NCBI RefSeq assembly: GCF_002002725.1
Contig: NZ_MUNW01000063.1
Span: 62,001-126,000, forward strand
Direction: 5' to 3'
Origin: Sinorhizobium sp. A49
GTDB lineage: Bacteria > Pseudomonadota > Alphaproteobacteria > Rhizobiales > Rhizobiaceae
DNA: 64,000 nucleotides
Below, in pieces: positions 62,174 through 64,000 of the stretch. Positions within the stretch are counted from its first letter, which is position 1, and the number at the start of each line of letters is the position of its first letter. Below the pieces are notes generated by a model. That model saw nothing but the letters and a program-made list of their open reading frames with translations, searched no databases and was not told where the DNA came from. The position numbers and the translations under genes are program-made.

Positions 62174-63318
62174 TGCGTCTCTCCGTCGGTCTTGATCCCG
62201 AGTTCGCGGGCCAGCGCAAGCAGCTGCTTTCCCTGTTCGCCGTCCGCCGGGAAGGTTTTCTGGCTTTCCTTTAGGGCGGCGGCCGCCTGATCTCTTTGAT
62301 CAAGCACAACATGCGAACGGATCAACCGCGCCCAGCCTTCGGGGTTGGCAGGATCCTCCTTCAGGCGGCTTGCCAGGCTTTCGACCATGCCGCGGATCAT
62401 CTCCTGGCGGTCGCCGGCGTTCATGTCCTGTGCGGCCGCGATATCGTCCGCGCTCGGATTTCCCGGGGCGGCGCCCGCAACATTTCCGGCAGCGCCGCCG
62501 GAAAGCTCTGCCACGTGCTGCTGGACCAGCGGCACCCAAGGCGCATCCGCGGGAGAGCCGGCAATAAGCCGGTTGAAAGCCGCAAGCGCCTCGTCCTTCT
62601 TGCCTTCCTGTTTCAGGCCGAGGGCAAGATAGAATTCGGAACGGGGATCGTTCGGGTCGATGTCGAGGGATTTTCGCAGTGCCGACTGCGCTTCGGTGGT
62701 CACCAGTCCGTCCGAAAGCGCGATCAGCGCCTCGGCGTAGCCACCCAACCGCGCCGGCGTCGGCCCGAGCAGGCGGACGGCGTTGTCATAGGCGGCGACC
62801 GCCTCTTCGACGCGACCGTTGCGCATATAGATCGGCGCAAGCACCTCCCAGCCGGCACCGTCATTCGGGTTCTGCGCCAGATGGTTTTCGGCACGAGCAA
62901 TCAGAATGTTGATATCGGCGCCGGGATCGGCAAGGCGCGCGGCCAAAGGCTGCGCCGGAACACCCGGGCTGCCGGTGAACAAGTAAAGACAGAGCCCGAT
63001 CGCGGGAAGACAGAGCAGCACGAAGGCTTGCGCCAGGAAATTGAGTCCGCGGCGCGTCGCTACGACCGGCGCGGCGGCGCGGTCGATCTCGCCGGCCGCA
63101 AGCAGTCGACGGGCGACCTCGGCGCGGGCGAGCTCAGCATCGTCGCCGCTGATCAAACCGCTCTCCTGATCGCGCGTCAGCTCATCGAGTTGGTCACGAT
63201 AGACTTCGATATCGTGGCTATGGGGAGATGATGCGGGCGCGGCCGCCCGCAACAGCGGGAGGATGAGCACGACGGCGACTGCCGCCGTCAGCGTGGCGAC
63301 GAGGATCCAGAACAACAT
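62170..63318 (-). CDS. ccmI: Cytochrome c maturation protein CcmI (CycH)
   Basis: The product has 382 residues. Two membrane helices (about 4-25 and 90-112) flank a cytoplasmic loop with a leucine-zipper-like stretch ([20 protein letters not shown], the typical CcmI start). The periplasmic C-terminal part has TPR repeats ([40 protein letters not shown]). CcmI holds the apocytochrome c C-terminal region and hands it to CcmFH. It is the first gene of the four-gene operon; its promoter should lie in the short spacer above 63318. Confidence 0.95.
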   Translation of the reverse strand: MLFWILVATLTAAVAVVLILPLLRAAAPASSPHSHDIEVYRDQLDELTRDQESGLISGDDAELARAEVARRLLAAGEIDRAAAPVVATRRGLNFLAQAFVLLCLPAIGLCLYLFTGSPGVPAQPLAARLADPGADINILIARAENHLAQNPNDGAGWEVLAPIYMRNGRVEEAVAAYDNAVRLLGPTPARLGGYAEALIALSDGLVTTEAQSALRKSLDIDPNDPRSEFYLALGLKQEGKKDEALAAFNRLIAGSPADAPWVPLVQQHVAELSGGAAGNVAGAAPGNPSADDIAAAQDMNAGDRQEMIRGMVESLASRLKEDPANPEGWARLIRSHVVLDQRDQAAAALKESQKTFPADGEQGKQLLALARELGIKTDGETQ

Positions 63319-63409
63319 GGATGCTCAATACTATGGCACCCATGCCATTCCAACTCGAAAACCTGCGATGACAGAGATTTGAGGCGTTTCGCCGCAACCG
63401 GAAATCCGG

Positions 63410-63853
63410 TCAGCTGAGCGGCGTCCAGCTCCCGTCGGAATTCCGGCAGGCGGCACCGCGCGCGGTTGTCGGCTGTCCCTTGACGGTTACGGTATGGCTG
63501 TACTGGCGGCAGTTCTGCGAACCGACCTGATAAGGTGCGGCAGCAACGACCGAGCCGGTGACGCTGCGCCCCTGCCAATTGACCGGCTGACCGCCCGGAG
63601 CGGCTTCCAGCGCGCGGTACTCGGCCTCAAGCGCACGCTGGCGATCAGAGGCACTGATGTCGAGATTGCTGAGCCGGCCGATAATCCCCCCCTGCAGGGC
63701 GGCGATGTAGGTCGTCGAAGACACGCTGCGGGTTGCGGTCGCGCCGAGCCCCGCAGCCGCGGTCTGCCCGCCAGACGTGGTGCTGCAACCGGCAAGAGCC
63801 ATCGCCGACGCGATCACCGCGATCCTGCCGCTGACGACAATCGTTCGTGTCAT
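63410..63853 (-). CDS. Surface-antigen-type lipoprotein (17-kDa antigen-like)
   Basis: I start at the ATG at 63853 (MTRTIVVSGRIAVIASAM); AGG at a suitable distance supports it. The product has 147 residues. Residues 1-23 form a lipoprotein signal ending ALAGC. A short glycine- and alanine-rich part and an LQGGIIGRLSNLDISASDRQ segment follow, then a domain with NWQGRSVTGSVVAAAPYQVG and two cysteines (SQNCRQYSH, ARGAACRN). This is the pattern of the RT0821/Lpp0805-type surface-antigen domain. It is probably outer-membrane and of unknown function. It is followed on the same strand by ccmI. Confidence 0.82.
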   Translation of the reverse strand: MTRTIVVSGRIAVIASAMALAGCSTTSGGQTAAAGLGATATRSVSSTTYIAALQGGIIGRLSNLDISASDRQRALEAEYRALEAAPGGQPVNWQGRSVTGSVVAAAPYQVGSQNCRQYSHTVTVKGQPTTARGAACRNSDGSWTPLS

Positions 63854-64000
63854 TTCTGCCTGGTTCCTCATGATCCGCGACATGTACTCTCTACTGCGGG
63901 GCTCCAACTGTACCGACCATCAAGGTCGAGCGAAGACTTCCCTTTGATTTTCTTTTGGCATTCCCTGTTGACAGAGGCAACGGCCAGGGCCGTCGACGCG

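Noticed and set aside
1-64000. CRISPR array, prophage or secretion system
   Set aside because: No regularly spaced direct repeats, phage structural genes or secretion gene sets are seen; the only mobile trace is one decayed IS630 fragment.
1-64000. Riboswitches or further RNA genes besides tRNA-Ser
   Set aside because: I looked in each spacer for known conserved cores (for example THF, SAM, cobalamin, glycine or rRNA parts) and recognised none. A covariance-model scan would decide; a hit above threshold would change this.

Overview
The window looks like chromosomal DNA of a GC-rich alphaproteobacterium of the Rhizobiaceae, most likely Ensifer/Sinorhizobium. The basis is the cytochrome c maturation order ccmI-ccmE-ccmF-ccmH followed by a Do-family protease, an OmpR/HisKA two-component pair and glnE, together with an alphaproteobacterial style of protein sequences. 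The genus is inferred from recognition, not from an alignment.

Layout. 1-9200: a cut-off AraC-type regulator, an AI-2E-family permease, a DUF1269 membrane protein, an RND efflux pair (adaptor plus permease) and a lipoprotein alpha/beta hydrolase. 9240-14793: a seven-gene minus-strand operon for an Mrp/Mbh-type cation/proton antiporter. Its terminal gene fuses two antiporter modules, and no MrpA is present. 15400-22811: a beta-helix membrane protein of unknown role, an SLC13-type permease, an M20 peptidase with an AbgT-type importer, and a glycine-zipper lipoprotein. 22870-23573: a decayed IS630-type fragment beside tRNA-Ser(GCU). 23780-34212: a caspase-Sel1-peptidoglycan-binding protein, two PilZ proteins, a HisC-like aminotransferase, small exported proteins, a YnfA protein, AMP nucleosidase, a lipid kinase and an Lrp regulator. 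34363-41000: an EamA exporter, a betaine-type ABC permease and binding protein without an ATPase, a CGNR regulator divergent from an Asp-nucleophile hydrolase, and ETF-quinone oxidoreductase. 41438-49751: an Hsp70-like protein, a uracil-DNA-glycosylase-like protein, two tiny genes, an MFS and an EamA transporter, and aminopeptidase N. 49936-64000: a PAS sensor kinase, glnE with a two-component system, a DegP-like protease, the ccm operon and a small surface lipoprotein.

How the genes fit together. The ccm genes build c-type cytochromes in the periplasm, next to a periplasmic protease and a sensor/regulator pair. GlnE controls glutamine synthetase and appears to share a transcript with that pair. 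The Mrp-like operon probably handles Na+/H+ or K+/H+ exchange. ETF-QO passes electrons from acyl-CoA and amino-acid dehydrogenases to quinone, and a LiuR-like palindrome lies upstream of it. AbgT plus the M20 enzyme could take up and hydrolyse acyl-glutamate or small peptides.

I see no CRISPR array, prophage, secretion system or biosynthetic cluster. The least ordinary items are the fused double-antiporter subunit, the caspase-Sel1 protein, the beta-helix membrane protein, the ATPase-less ABC pair, a motif repeated in three intergenic regions, and a UDG-like protein with an altered active-site motif.
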